Shown here: positions 1 through 7,717 of the stretch, in pieces
Numbering within the stretch: position 1 is the first letter of the stretch
How the letters are laid out: the number at the start of each line of letters is the position of its first letter
Origin: an uncultured Granulicatella sp.
GTDB taxonomy: Bacteria > Bacillota > Bacilli > Lactobacillales > Aerococcaceae
Direction: 5' to 3'
Length of the DNA: 14,945 nt
Assembly: GCA_937891475.1 (NCBI GenBank)
Contig: CALATC010000130.1
Span: 1 to 14,945 of the forward strand
The notes under the pieces: generated by a model
Seen by the model: only the letters and a program-made list of their open reading frames with translations
Databases searched by the model: none
Told to the model about the DNA's origin: nothing
Made by a program: the position numbers and the translations under genes

Positions 1-811
1 AACGACCACTGCCAAGAGCTGCAATTAAAATACTAACAGCAATCCCTAATAAAAAGAGTCTTAGAGTAGTACTTGGAATTTTAGTACTCCAATATTTTTT
101 CAAATACGCTAAACTCACACTAAATAGTCTTCCTGTTAATCCAAAAGCAATTCCTAACACAACCATCTTCAATAATGTTTCATCAAATTGAATATCTACA
201 GGAACACCAACCATAAATTTCTCTAACCCTAAACGTTGCGCTACATTCATCGAAATAAAACTCGAGAGCAACGCATAAAATAAGGCGTCAATTTGTAATT
301 GACCAACAATCATTACTTCAATCGCAAAGAAAGTCGCTGCTAGAGGAGTGCCAAATAATCCAGCAAACCCACTTGCCATCCCAATCATTAATAAAATTTG
401 ACGATTTCTCTTAGAAGAAAACCATTGTTGAAATTGATTTGCTACCGTTGCTCCCAATTGAACTGCAACTCCTTCACGACCCACACTTGCTCCAAATAAA
501 TGAGCGAGCCATGTTCCAATCATCATAAAAGGAATTAACCATTTTGAAATGCGATTATCCTCTCCTTGTCCAATTCGGAAGACAATATTCATCCCTTCTA
601 CTGCATTTTTCCCGTATTTTAAATAGACTGTATGAAATAAAAATCCTACAATTGCTAAAAATGGAATCAAATACCCAAAATACTCTACTCGCAATTCGGA
701 TACTTTTAATAACACTTGCCCAAAAAAGGACGTTAAAACACCGGTAATTACTCCGACGATGACACTAACGATTCCTAGTAAAACTTTTTCCTTTATATTA
801 CATGAATTCAC
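1..811 (-). CDS. CLC-family anion channel/transporter, N-terminal part (cut by window edge), possibly fluoride-type
   Basis: This is the first 270 codons of a CLC membrane protein that runs off the left edge without a stop. It would move a halide across the cytoplasmic membrane. Visible are a hydrophobic N-terminal helix (about residues 10-38), a second helix (46-64), the CLC signature GREGV with gating glutamate E113 followed by VQLGA, and the helix GFAGLFGTPLAATFFAIE (148-165), which is typical of the family. The usual GSGIP selectivity loop is missing. The equivalent place reads GKNAVEGMN, with M74 exactly 39 residues before E113. From memory, this methionine and spacing match the fluoride/proton antiporters (CLC-F), so fluoride export is a plausible inference. 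The start is GTG at 811, with AAGGAGG seven bases upstream; an in-frame TTG directly before it is the alternative. The gene follows the prs terminator with no clear promoter of its own. Confidence 0.88.
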   Translation of the reverse strand, partial: MNSCNIKEKVLLGIVSVIVGVITGVLTSFFGQVLLKVSELRVEYFGYLIPFLAIVGFLFHTVYLKYGKNAVEGMNIVFRIGQGEDNRISKWLIPFMMIGTWLAHLFGASVGREGVAVQLGATVANQFQQWFSSKRNRQILLMIGMASGFAGLFGTPLAATFFAIEVMIVGQLQIDALFYALLSSFISMNVAQRLGLEKFMVGVPVDIQFDETLLKMVVLGIAFGLTGRLFSVSLAYLKKYWSTKIPSTTLRLFLLGIAVSILIAALGSGR

Positions 812-818
812 CAAATAA

Positions 819-825
819 CCTCCTT
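819..825 (-). promoter_or_regulatory. Ribosome binding site of the CLC gene
   Basis: The minus strand reads AAGGAGG, seven bases before the GTG start at 811. It sits directly after the T-rich tail of the prs terminator, which fixes the start of the CLC gene and leaves no room for a promoter between hairpin and gene. Confidence 0.8.
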
Positions 826-858
826 GAATAAAAAAGACTGGAGAAATTCTCTCCAGCC
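826..858 (-). terminator. Rho-independent terminator after prs
   Basis: On the minus strand CTGGAGA pairs with TCTCCAG (850-856 with 838-844) around a 5-base loop. Two further pairs (one G-T, one G-C) extend the stem, and the hairpin is followed by TCTTTTTTATT. It lies 22 bases after the prs stop codon. Transcription must read through it to reach the CLC gene unless that gene has a hidden promoter inside prs. Confidence 0.85.
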
Positions 859-879
859 TCCTATTTAACCTTCAACTTT

Positions 880-1857
880 TTAGTCTAAAATTGTGAATTT
901 TTCAATAAACAATGGACTTACTGAACGATTTTCATGAATACGTTTGATTGCTTCAGCCATTAATTGATCCACACTAACTTGAACAATTTTTCCACCTGTT
1001 TTTTCTTCAGGAACTTGAATTGAGTCAGTTACTACAACTTCTTTAATCACAGAAGCATTTAAACGATCTAATGCTGGACCTGATAATACAGGGTGAGTAC
1101 AACAAGCATAAACTTCTAATGCACCTGCATCTTGAATAGCTTGAGCTGCTAGTGTAATGGTTCCAGCTGTATCAATCATATCGTCGATTAATACGGCAAC
1201 TTTCCCTTTTACATCTCCAATAATATTCATCACTTCAGCTACATTTGCTTTTGGACGACGTTTGTCAATAATCGCAATTGGAGCATGTAAGAATTCTGCT
1301 AATTTACGTGCACGAGTTACCCCACCATGGTCCGGTGAAACAACGACGATGTCTTTATCTTTGAAATTATTTTCTAAGAAATAATTGGCTAATAATGGAG
1401 CTCCTAATAAGTGATCCACTGGAATATCAAAGAATCCTTGAATTTGAGCAGCATGTAAGTCTAATGTTAACACACGGTCTGCACCTGCTTGTGTAATCAT
1501 ATTTGCTACTAATTTTGCTGTAATTGGTTCACGTGATTGAGCTTTACGATCTTGACGTGCATATCCATAGTACGGTAATACAACGTTAATTGTTTTCGCA
1601 CTTGCACGACGTAATGCATCAATCATAATTAATAACTCCATTAAGTTATCATTTACTGGATACGATGTTGATTGAACAATATAAACATGGTCTCCACGAA
1701 TACTTTCATCAATGTTAATTTTAATCTCTCCATCACTAAAATGAGTAACGGATACTTTTCCTAATTCTACCCCGACTTGATCTGCAATTTTTTGAGCTAA
1801 TGGACGATTTGAGCTTAGTGCAAAAATCTTTAAATTTGGATCGGAATAATGTTCCAC
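880..1857 (-). CDS. prs: Ribose-phosphate pyrophosphokinase (PRPP synthetase)
   Basis: This cytoplasmic enzyme converts ribose-5-phosphate and ATP to PRPP, the precursor of purines, pyrimidines, NAD, histidine and tryptophan. The 325-residue protein matches the class I family length. It carries the N-terminal pattern [16 protein letters not shown], the catalytic region with [18 protein letters not shown], the [14 protein letters not shown] segment, [16 protein letters not shown], and the PRPP-binding loop [12 protein letters not shown]. The start is GTG at 1857, eight bases after GGGGG on the minus strand. It lies 92 bases downstream of glmU in the same direction. The glmU-prs order is common in Firmicutes, and a weak promoter in the gap may give extra transcription. 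A strong terminator follows at 826-858. No defect is visible. Confidence 0.97.
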   Translation of the reverse strand: MEHYSDPNLKIFALSSNRPLAQKIADQVGVELGKVSVTHFSDGEIKINIDESIRGDHVYIVQSTSYPVNDNLMELLIMIDALRRASAKTINVVLPYYGYARQDRKAQSREPITAKLVANMITQAGADRVLTLDLHAAQIQGFFDIPVDHLLGAPLLANYFLENNFKDKDIVVVSPDHGGVTRARKLAEFLHAPIAIIDKRRPKANVAEVMNIIGDVKGKVAVLIDDMIDTAGTITLAAQAIQDAGALEVYACCTHPVLSGPALDRLNASVIKEVVVTDSIQVPEEKTGGKIVQVSVDQLMAEAIKRIHENRSVSPLFIEKFTILD

Positions 1858-1903
1858 AATGATAACCCCCGAAGAATTTTATTTTTGTTTTTTCACTACT
1901 ATA

Positions 1904-1932
1904 ATAATAAACGTTTTTGATTCGTTTTTAAA
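1904..1932 (-). promoter_or_regulatory. Possible internal promoter for prs
   Basis: The minus strand has TTTAAA (1927-1932) and TATTAT (1904-1909) separated by 17 bases, in the gap between glmU and prs. The -35 matches only 4 of 6 consensus bases, so this may simply be AT-rich spacer. Confidence 0.35.
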
Positions 1933-1949
1933 GAACTAAATGTATATTT

Positions 1950-3332
1950 CTATGAATTTTTTTGAGCTGAAGGTAATTTTTCAGCATAGTTTTCTTTATT
2001 TTCTTGACGAGAACGAGCAATGGCTAACGCTCCATTTGGAACATCTCTTGTAATCGTAGAACCAGCTGCAATAAAGACATCATCTCCAATTGTAACAGGT
2101 GCTACTAAATTCGCATTGCATCCCACAAACACACGGTCACCTACAGTGGCTCTATGTTTATTTTTACCGTCATAGTTTACGAAGATTGTTCCACAACCAA
2201 CATTAATATCTCTTCCTAAATCAGCATCGCCAACATAGGTTAAGTGACCAACTTTTGTACCTTTTCCTAATGTTGCATTTTTCACTTCTACGAAATTTCC
2301 AATATGAACAGAATTTCCGATAACAGATTTTGGACGAAGATGTGCAAATGGTCCTGCATTACTATAAGCTTTCATTAATGACTCTTCGATATTTGAACTT
2401 GTCACTGTGACATAATCTTCTAATACAGAATCACGGATTACACTACCTGAAGTAATATGGCAGTGTTGACCAATCATTGTACCTCCTTTTAAATAAACTC
2501 CTGGTTCAATAACTGTATCTGAACCAATCACTACTTCTGAGTCAATATACGTTTGTTCAGGGTCAATTAATGTGACACCATTTCTCATATGTTGTTCATT
2601 AATACGTTGGCGCATTGCTTTTTCTGCTTTTGATAAAGCAACTCGGTCATTAACGCCCATTCCTTCATCAACATTTGGCATTTGATAAGCAGAAATAATT
2701 TCTCCGCGTTTTTTCAAAATTTCTAATACATCTGGTAAGTAATATTCTCCTTGAGCATTATCATTGCCCACTTCGCTTAATGCGCTGAATAAGGATTGAT
2801 TATCAAAGCAATAAGTTCCTGTATTAATTTCTTGAATGGCTGCTTCTTCAGGAGTAGCATCTTTGTGTTCTACATTTTTTAGAACTGTTCCATCTTCCTC
2901 ACGAACCACATGTCCATATCCACTTGGATCTTCTACCCAAGCTGTTAAAATAGTAGCTTTTGCTTTTGTATCTTCATGAACTTTCATTAATTGTTCAAAT
3001 GTTTCTGCTGTTAATAGCGGTGTATCACCACAAACAACTAAAGTTGTTCCTTCTTTATCTTTCAACAACTCTTCTGCTTGTAAAACGGCATGACCTGTTC
3101 CTAATTGTTCTGCTTGTAGAGCATAAGAAACACGTTCTCCTAATTGTTGTTGTACCATTTCTGCACCATGTCCAACAATGGCTACAATCGTTTCGGCTCC
3201 CGCACGTTCTACTTGATCTACCACATGCTCTACCATTGGTTTGCCACAAACTGGATGCATGACTTTATAAAGTTCAGATTTCATTCGTGTGCCTTTTCCA
3301 GCTGCTAAAATAATTCCGTATTTTTGATTCAT
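1950..3332 (-). CDS. glmU: Bifunctional UDP-N-acetylglucosamine pyrophosphorylase / glucosamine-1-phosphate N-acetyltransferase
   Basis: GlmU acetylates glucosamine-1-phosphate and then joins GlcNAc-1-phosphate to UTP, giving UDP-GlcNAc for peptidoglycan and wall polymers; it acts in the cytoplasm. The N-terminal uridyltransferase half shows the nucleotide-binding LAAGKGTRM at residues 9-17, [18 protein letters not shown] and VVCGDTPLL. The C-terminal half is a left-handed beta-helix of hexapeptide repeats and contains the acetyltransferase region [20 protein letters not shown] and [13 protein letters not shown]. At 460 residues it is full length for the family. The ATG at 3332 follows GAGGGA by a short spacer, with a good promoter at 3366-3394. 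It begins a transcription unit that continues into prs and lies behind the terminator of the PTS operon. Confidence 0.97.
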   Translation of the reverse strand: MNQKYGIILAAGKGTRMKSELYKVMHPVCGKPMVEHVVDQVERAGAETIVAIVGHGAEMVQQQLGERVSYALQAEQLGTGHAVLQAEELLKDKEGTTLVVCGDTPLLTAETFEQLMKVHEDTKAKATILTAWVEDPSGYGHVVREEDGTVLKNVEHKDATPEEAAIQEINTGTYCFDNQSLFSALSEVGNDNAQGEYYLPDVLEILKKRGEIISAYQMPNVDEGMGVNDRVALSKAEKAMRQRINEQHMRNGVTLIDPEQTYIDSEVVIGSDTVIEPGVYLKGGTMIGQHCHITSGSVIRDSVLEDYVTVTSSNIEESLMKAYSNAGPFAHLRPKSVIGNSVHIGNFVEVKNATLGKGTKVGHLTYVGDADLGRDINVGCGTIFVNYDGKNKHRATVGDRVFVGCNANLVAPVTIGDDVFIAAGSTITRDVPNGALAIARSRQENKENYAEKLPSAQKNS

Positions 3333-3365
3333 ATTATCCCTCGCAAGTTCTATTTTTACTTCTTT

Positions 3366-3394
3366 ATAATAGTAAACTATGATGTTTTTTGCAA
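3366..3394 (-). promoter_or_regulatory. Sigma-A-type promoter of glmU(-prs)
   Basis: On the minus strand TTGCAA (3389-3394) and TATTAT (3366-3371) are separated by exactly 17 bases, and the -10 lies about 35 bases before the glmU start. It falls between the PTS-operon terminator and glmU, where a new transcription unit is expected. Confidence 0.7.
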
Positions 3395-3422
3395 GAAAGT
3401 GTCTTGAATATTGGTGAATTTA

Positions 3423-3464
3423 TAGAAAAAGGTTCGAACGATGTTTTCTATCATTCGAACCTTT
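3423..3464 (-). terminator. Rho-independent terminator of the beta-glucoside PTS operon
   Basis: An 11-bp perfect stem (3428-3438 with 3454-3464, AAAGGTTCGAA and its complement) has a short inner extension around a small loop. On the minus strand it is followed by TTTTTCTATAAATT. It lies 6 bases past the stop codon of the EIIA gene and separates this operon from glmU. Confidence 0.88.
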
Positions 3465-3470
3465 ACTATT

Positions 3471-3779
3471 TTAACGTTCTTTATATAACTGAATTAATTC
3501 TTTTGAGAATAGTTGAACCATTTCAGTCATTGCCATTTGATCTTCAGCATGAATAAAGAGTAGAGAAATCTCAGTTTTTTCTCCAGCAGCTTCTTTTTGA
3601 ATTAAATCTGCATGGATTTTATGAGCTTGAACAAAGCATTCCTCTGCTTCAGTTACTTTTTCATCAGCGCCTTTGAAATCTCCTTTTTTCGCTAATCCCA
3701 CAGCTTCCATATAAGAAGATTTTGCTGCACCACTATTCGCAATTAACTGAAAACATACTAATTCCATATCTTCAGACAT
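3471..3779 (-). CDS. PTS lactose/cellobiose-family EIIA component
   Basis: This soluble phosphocarrier accepts phosphate from HPr on a histidine and passes it to the EIIB cysteine. The 102-residue all-helical protein has the family pattern ANSGAAKSSYMEA near residue 15, AEECFVQAHKIHADLIQKEA in the middle, and the active-site segment LLFIHAEDQMAM. H77 is the likely phosphorylated residue, and D80 is at the place of the family's metal-binding aspartate. The ATG at 3779 is one base after the EIIB stop, with GGAGGG inside the end of the EIIB gene, so translation of the two is probably coupled. It is the last gene of the operon. The family covers lactose, cellobiose and chitobiose systems, and the sequence of this subunit alone does not settle the sugar. 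Confidence 0.93.
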   Translation of the reverse strand: MSEDMELVCFQLIANSGAAKSSYMEAVGLAKKGDFKGADEKVTEAEECFVQAHKIHADLIQKEAAGEKTEISLLFIHAEDQMAMTEMVQLFSKELIQLYKER

Positions 3780-3780
3780 A

Positions 3781-4083
3781 TTAACCCTCCACCAATGCTA
3801 ATGCTTGATCTAAAACTTTTGGTCCATTCATCATGCCATAATCTCTCATATCAATTGCAGCAACTGGAACATCTCCTGCCAATGATTTTACATTTTCAAG
3901 TTCATATCTAATTTGAGGACCGATTAAAATAACATCTACCTCTTGTAAATTTTTCTTAGCTTCTGTTAATGATTTTGCTTCAATATGTGCTTCAATGGAA
4001 CGTTCTTCAGCACTTAATTGCATCTTTTTCACTAACATACTTGTAGACATTCCTGCATTACAAACTAATAATATATTTTTCAT
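3781..4083 (-). CDS. PTS lactose/cellobiose-family EIIB component
   Basis: This cytoplasmic subunit carries phosphate on a cysteine from EIIA to the sugar entering through EIIC. The 100-residue reading begins MKNILLVCNAGMSTSMLVKK, which holds the phosphocysteine loop CNAGMSTS (C8 in this numbering). Later segments VDVILIGPQIRYELE and VAAIDMRDYGMMNG fit the family. Start choice: ATG at 4083 gives the usual N-terminus. A GTG at 4092, overlapping the last base of the EIIC stop, would add three residues, but the GAAGG site is then only three bases away; for the ATG it is 12 bases away, which is long. Both starts are possible, and the close join to EIIC suggests translational coupling. Confidence 0.93.
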   Translation of the reverse strand: MKNILLVCNAGMSTSMLVKKMQLSAEERSIEAHIEAKSLTEAKKNLQEVDVILIGPQIRYELENVKSLAGDVPVAAIDMRDYGMMNGPKVLDQALALVEG

Positions 4084-4091
4084 ATTTATCA

Positions 4092-5390
4092 CTAACCTTC
4101 GTATTGATTTTCCATAACACGATCATGAATTTTAATAAACGGAATATAAATTAAAACTCCTAAAACTAAGATAATCGCTTGAACAACTACTGCTCTCCAG
4201 TCACCACCAGTTGATAAGAATGAACTAGCAAAAATTGGTGTTGTCCATGGAACTTGTACCACACTTGGACTCATTAATCCAAGACTTGTTGCAACATAGC
4301 TAATTAAAATTCCTAAAGCTGGAACTCCGATAAATGGAATTGCCATAGATACGTTATAAACAATTGGATAACCAAATAATACTGGTTCATTAATATTAAA
4401 TAGTCCTGGAGCAAATGCTAATTTTGCAACATTTCTACTTGCAGCATTTTTACTTACTAAGAATGTAGCAATTAATAAACAGATTGTTGAACCACTACCA
4501 CCCATTAATGCATATGTTTGAACTTGTGATACATTAATAATATGCGGAATTGCTTCTCCAGCATTATAAGCTGCTGTATTTTCAAGAATGTTGATAATTA
4601 ATAATGGTTCTAAAATTGAACTATAAATAACTGCTTGGTGAACCCCAAATAACCATAACATATTTCCTAATGAGTAAAGGATGATTGCTCCCCATAGACC
4701 TGTACTTACGTGACGTAATGGTTCTTGAATAAATGTAGTAATTAATGTAATTAAGTTAGTTCCCCAAATATTGAATAATAATGTTGATACTAAACCAAAT
4801 ACTGAAACTACTAAAATAACTGGTACTAAAACGTTAAATGATTTTTCAACTGCAGGTGGAACATTGTCTCCTAAATGAATTTTCAATGCTTTAACACGTG
4901 TAATTTTTATAAATAATTCTGAAGCTAATAAAGCAACAATAACCCCAGCGAACATTGCTCCTGTACCTAAGTTAGAGAGTGTCAATACTCCAGATACTGA
5001 AACAGGATCTTTTGCTCCGTTTGCTACAACTTGAACGGCATTTGGCATCATTGCAATTAATGAAACTGCTGAAATCATAGCTGCTGCTAAAGGATTTTCA
5101 TAATCACGGTTTTGCGCTAAATAATAACCAACCATTACTGCAATTAAAAGACTTGAAATATTCAATGTTCCATTTGCTACAGTTATTCCCCAATATTGAA
5201 CATTTGATAATGTAGCTGGATCTGAAATAATCCATTTGAATACTGTATTATTTAGTAATACGACTAACCCTGCTAGGATGTATAGTGGCATTACTGTTGC
5301 AAATGCATCTCTTAATGTTTTTAGATGAATTTGGTTTCCTAGTTTCCCAGCAAACACTACAAATTTATCCACAAATTTTGAATTTTCCAT
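4092..5390 (-). CDS. PTS lactose/cellobiose-family EIIC permease
   Basis: This integral membrane channel imports a beta-glucoside or related disaccharide while EIIB phosphorylates it. At 432 residues it has the usual EIIC length. It shows about ten hydrophobic segments, the conserved cytoplasmic patch VPPAVEKSF (177-185), LWLFGVHQAV (246-254) with H251 at the family's conserved histidine, GGSGST (297-302), and the sugar-site motif FNINEPVLFG (331-340) with N334-E335-P336. The cellobiose/diacetylchitobiose branch (CelB-like) is the best guess, because the adjacent enzyme is a GH1 phospho-glycosidase. The ATG at 5390 follows GGAGG by seven bases, and that site overlaps the stop codon of the glycosidase gene 13 bases upstream. 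It is the second gene of the operon. Confidence 0.95.
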   Translation of the reverse strand: MENSKFVDKFVVFAGKLGNQIHLKTLRDAFATVMPLYILAGLVVLLNNTVFKWIISDPATLSNVQYWGITVANGTLNISSLLIAVMVGYYLAQNRDYENPLAAAMISAVSLIAMMPNAVQVVANGAKDPVSVSGVLTLSNLGTGAMFAGVIVALLASELFIKITRVKALKIHLGDNVPPAVEKSFNVLVPVILVVSVFGLVSTLLFNIWGTNLITLITTFIQEPLRHVSTGLWGAIILYSLGNMLWLFGVHQAVIYSSILEPLLIINILENTAAYNAGEAIPHIINVSQVQTYALMGGSGSTICLLIATFLVSKNAASRNVAKLAFAPGLFNINEPVLFGYPIVYNVSMAIPFIGVPALGILISYVATSLGLMSPSVVQVPWTTPIFASSFLSTGGDWRAVVVQAIILVLGVLIYIPFIKIHDRVMENQYEG

Positions 5391-5403
5391 GTTTATTCCT
5401 CCA

Positions 5404-6819
5404 TTAGAAATATTTATTTATGTCAATTTTAAATCCATTTTTATTACTTACTTCTTTGTACCAATATCCCGATTTTTTAATCGTTCTTTTTTGTGTTGCT
5501 AAATCTACCGAAATAAATCCATAACGATTTTTGTAGGCATTATTCCAAGACCAACAATCAAAAGCTGTCCAAGTATGATAACCAAAACAGTTACTTCCTT
5601 CTTCTATCGCTTTATGCAACCATAATAAATGTTCTTCATAAAACTCAATACGGTAGTCATCTTGAATCATTCCGTGTTCATCAATAAACCGCTCTTCACC
5701 TTCAACACCCATACCATTTTCACTAATAAACCATGGAATATTGTGGTAATTATCTTGAATATTTTTAGCAATATCATAGATGGCTTTAGGATAAATTTCC
5801 CATCCTCGATAAGGATTTACTCTTCGTTCTTTCCACTCATAATCTGAGAAATATTTATCCGGCATCCATTTACCACCAAAGTTCTCAGAAGATTCAGGAG
5901 CTTGAACTCTTTTTGGATGATAGTAATTCACTCCTAGAAAATCAACCGTATTCTCTTTTAAAATATTGAGTTCATCTTCTGTATGTTCCCAAAGTACTCC
6001 ATCCTGTTCTAATATTTCTACTAAACTTTCTGGAAATACTCCATTCACAGCTGGTTCTAAAAATGAACGATTGAAAAAGTCATCGGCAAAATGACCTGCA
6101 GCAACATCTCCTTTTGATGAACTTCTTGGGTAAGCAGGCGTTAAATTTAAAATAATACCAATTTTTCCCTTTAAATTTAAGCTACGATATAATTGAATTA
6201 CTTTCGCACTAGCTAAATTTAAATTATAAATAATTTGCACTGCTTCTTTTCCACAATATTTTTTATTTGGATAATGAAACGCGTATAAATATCCTGCTTC
6301 TGGGATTACCATCGGTTCATTAAAAGTAGTCCAATACTCTACTATATCTCCGAATCTTTCAAAACAAGTTTGAGCAAATTTTACAAACAAATCGACGACA
6401 TACTTACTTTCCCAGCCACCGTATTTTTTCAACAAATCAATTGGCATATCAAAGTGGTGTAAGTTGAGCACTAAAGTAATCCCATGCTTCTTAGCTTCTT
6501 GGATAACATTACGATAAAACTCTACTGCTCTTTCATCTGCTTCTCCAGTTTCAAAATCTTTGATTAATCGGCTCCATTGAATTGAAGTTCTAAAAGAATT
6601 AAATCCTATTTGCGCCATTCTCTCAAAATCTTCTTGGTAGTGATGATAAAAGTCACTCGCTACATCTGGACCAACTTGATTAAAAAATACTTCTGGCGAT
6701 TTTCTATACCAATAATCCATTACATTTTCATGAATTTTATCTGTACTACCTTCAGTTTGAGGTCCACTTGTAGCTGCTCCCCACCAAAATTTTTCTGGAA
6801 ATACAATATTTTTATCCAT
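5404..6819 (-). CDS. Glycoside hydrolase family 1, probable 6-phospho-beta-glucosidase
   Basis: This enzyme should cleave the 6-phosphorylated beta-glucoside delivered by the PTS encoded just downstream, releasing glucose-6-phosphate. The 471-residue GH1 barrel has the N-terminal FWWGAATSGPQTEG, the LNLHHFDMP segment with H121, acid/base E168 in TFNEP, nucleophile E367 in ISENG, and the C-terminal YWYKEV typical of phospho-glycosidases. S424 stands where non-phospho GH1 enzymes have glutamate, supporting a phosphorylated substrate. However, the lysine expected two residues before Y433 (usual KRYG) is N431, with K430 one place earlier. 6-Phospho-beta-galactosidase is the main alternative. The ATG at 6819 follows GGAGG by six bases. 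It is the first gene of the operon, under a promoter with a HutC-type operator. Confidence 0.93.
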   Translation of the reverse strand: MDKNIVFPEKFWWGAATSGPQTEGSTDKIHENVMDYWYRKSPEVFFNQVGPDVASDFYHHYQEDFERMAQIGFNSFRTSIQWSRLIKDFETGEADERAVEFYRNVIQEAKKHGITLVLNLHHFDMPIDLLKKYGGWESKYVVDLFVKFAQTCFERFGDIVEYWTTFNEPMVIPEAGYLYAFHYPNKKYCGKEAVQIIYNLNLASAKVIQLYRSLNLKGKIGIILNLTPAYPRSSSKGDVAAGHFADDFFNRSFLEPAVNGVFPESLVEILEQDGVLWEHTEDELNILKENTVDFLGVNYYHPKRVQAPESSENFGGKWMPDKYFSDYEWKERRVNPYRGWEIYPKAIYDIAKNIQDNYHNIPWFISENGMGVEGEERFIDEHGMIQDDYRIEFYEEHLLWLHKAIEEGSNCFGYHTWTAFDCWSWNNAYKNRYGFISVDLATQKRTIKKSGYWYKEVSNKNGFKIDINKYF

Positions 6820-6852
6820 ATTTATCCTCCTTCCTTAAATATTTACACCATT

Positions 6853-6880
6853 AGTATATCACTTTATTTTTGTTTGTCTA
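6853..6880 (-). promoter_or_regulatory. Promoter of the beta-glucoside PTS operon
   Basis: On the minus strand TAGACA (6875-6880) and TATACT (6853-6858) are 16 bases apart, and the -10 lies 33 bases before the glycosidase start. The -35 hexamer is part of the palindromic operator at 6875-6884. The intergenic region 6820-6978 contains no CG dinucleotide, so no cre site is visible here. Confidence 0.6.
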
Positions 6881-6884
6881 GACA
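6875..6884. promoter_or_regulatory. Probable operator for the GntR/HutC-type regulator
   Basis: TGTCTAGACA is a perfect 10-base palindrome and fits the HutC-subfamily operator pattern GT-M-TA-K-AC. It covers the -35 region of the PTS operon promoter and lies about 90 bases from the divergent regulator gene. Binding there would block RNA polymerase, which suggests repression. Assigning it to the neighbouring regulator is inference from family and position. Confidence 0.72.
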
Positions 6885-6920
6885 TATTTATTAAATATCA
6901 TAGTCAAAACCTTTTATTTG

Positions 6921-6949
6921 TTGCTTGTTGTGTATCTGTTTGTTATAAT
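6921..6949 (+). promoter_or_regulatory. Promoter of the GntR-manA operon
   Basis: TTGCTT (6921-6926) and a perfect TATAAT (6944-6949) are 17 bases apart, with an extended -10 TG at 6941-6942. It lies 29 bases before the regulator start. Its core does not overlap the operator at 6875-6884, so any autoregulation would be indirect or weak. Confidence 0.82.
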
Positions 6950-6978
6950 TTTCTTATTAAAAATGAAGGAAAATAAAC

Positions 6979-7704
6979 ATGAGTACAAAATATTTAAAAA
7001 TATATCAACAACTACGTGAAGAGATATTACATCAAGATACTCCTTCTAATACGCAATTGCCGGATGAAATTTCATTAACAAAAAAATTTGATTGTAGTCG
7101 TATGACTGTAAAAAAAGCTCTAGATATGTTAGTGGATGAAGGATTAATTTATCGCAAACGTGGGCAGGGCACTTTTATCATGCCTCAAGTAGAACAAAAA
7201 CATAAAATTATTGTCCCAGAAAGAGACATTCAAGGCTTAACAAAAATTTCTAAACAATCACATTCACAAGTGCGTTCAGATATTATACATTTTAAATTAG
7301 AGTTCGCTTCAAAAAGCATTGCTGAAAAATTACAAATTCCCGAATCTTCTCCTATATACAATATATTTCGATTAAGAATTATCGATGACAAACCATATGT
7401 TTTAGAGCAAACTTATATGAGTACTAATTTGATAAGTGGTATTACTGAAGAAATTCTTCATCGCTCTATCTATTCTTATATCGAAAATACTTTAAAACTA
7501 CGAATTGCTAGTGCTATGAAAATTTTACGAGCGTCCATTAGTACGGAAACAGATCAAAAATATTTACACTTATCTCCTACTGAACCTATTTTTGAAGTGG
7601 AACAAATCGCCTATTTAGATAATGGAACACCATTTGAGTATTCTATCTCAAGACATAGATACGATTTATTTGAATTTAGTTCATATGGATTAAAAAAATC
7701 ATAA
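6979..7704 (+). CDS. GntR-family (HutC/UTRA) transcriptional regulator
   Basis: This is a DNA-binding regulator, probably a repressor of the divergent beta-glucoside operon. The 241-residue protein has an N-terminal GntR winged helix (about residues 3-70) with LPDEISLTKKFDCSRMTVKK as the turn region and KRGQGTFI as the wing. A UTRA effector domain follows (about 85-235), with IYNIFRLRIIDDKPYVLEQTYM and the late FEVEQIAYLDNGTPFEYS typical of the HutC subfamily, which usually senses sugar phosphates or small metabolites. The ATG at 6979 follows AAGGA by eight bases. The start of manA is 13 bases downstream on the same transcript. The palindrome at 6875-6884 is the likely operator. The effector is unknown; a phosphorylated beta-glucoside or a related sugar phosphate is the natural guess. 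Confidence 0.92.
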   Translation: MSTKYLKIYQQLREEILHQDTPSNTQLPDEISLTKKFDCSRMTVKKALDMLVDEGLIYRKRGQGTFIMPQVEQKHKIIVPERDIQGLTKISKQSHSQVRSDIIHFKLEFASKSIAEKLQIPESSPIYNIFRLRIIDDKPYVLEQTYMSTNLISGITEEILHRSIYSYIENTLKLRIASAMKILRASISTETDQKYLHLSPTEPIFEVEQIAYLDNGTPFEYSISRHRYDLFEFSSYGLKKS

Positions 7705-7717
7705 AGGAGCCGTCAAC

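Noticed and set aside
838..880. Fluoride riboswitch ahead of the CLC gene
   Set aside because: The leader contains a simple terminator hairpin with none of the conserved fluoride-riboswitch sequence that I could recognise.
1905..1920. AACGTTTTTGA region as a cre site near prs
   Set aside because: It lacks the TG and distal C positions of the cre consensus on both strands.
2960..3262. Open frames opposite or across glmU and other genes (for example 2960-3262, 9580-9894, 12388-12600)
   Set aside because: They lie in other frames over well-supported genes, have low-complexity hydrophobic or repetitive translations, and lack ribosome sites.
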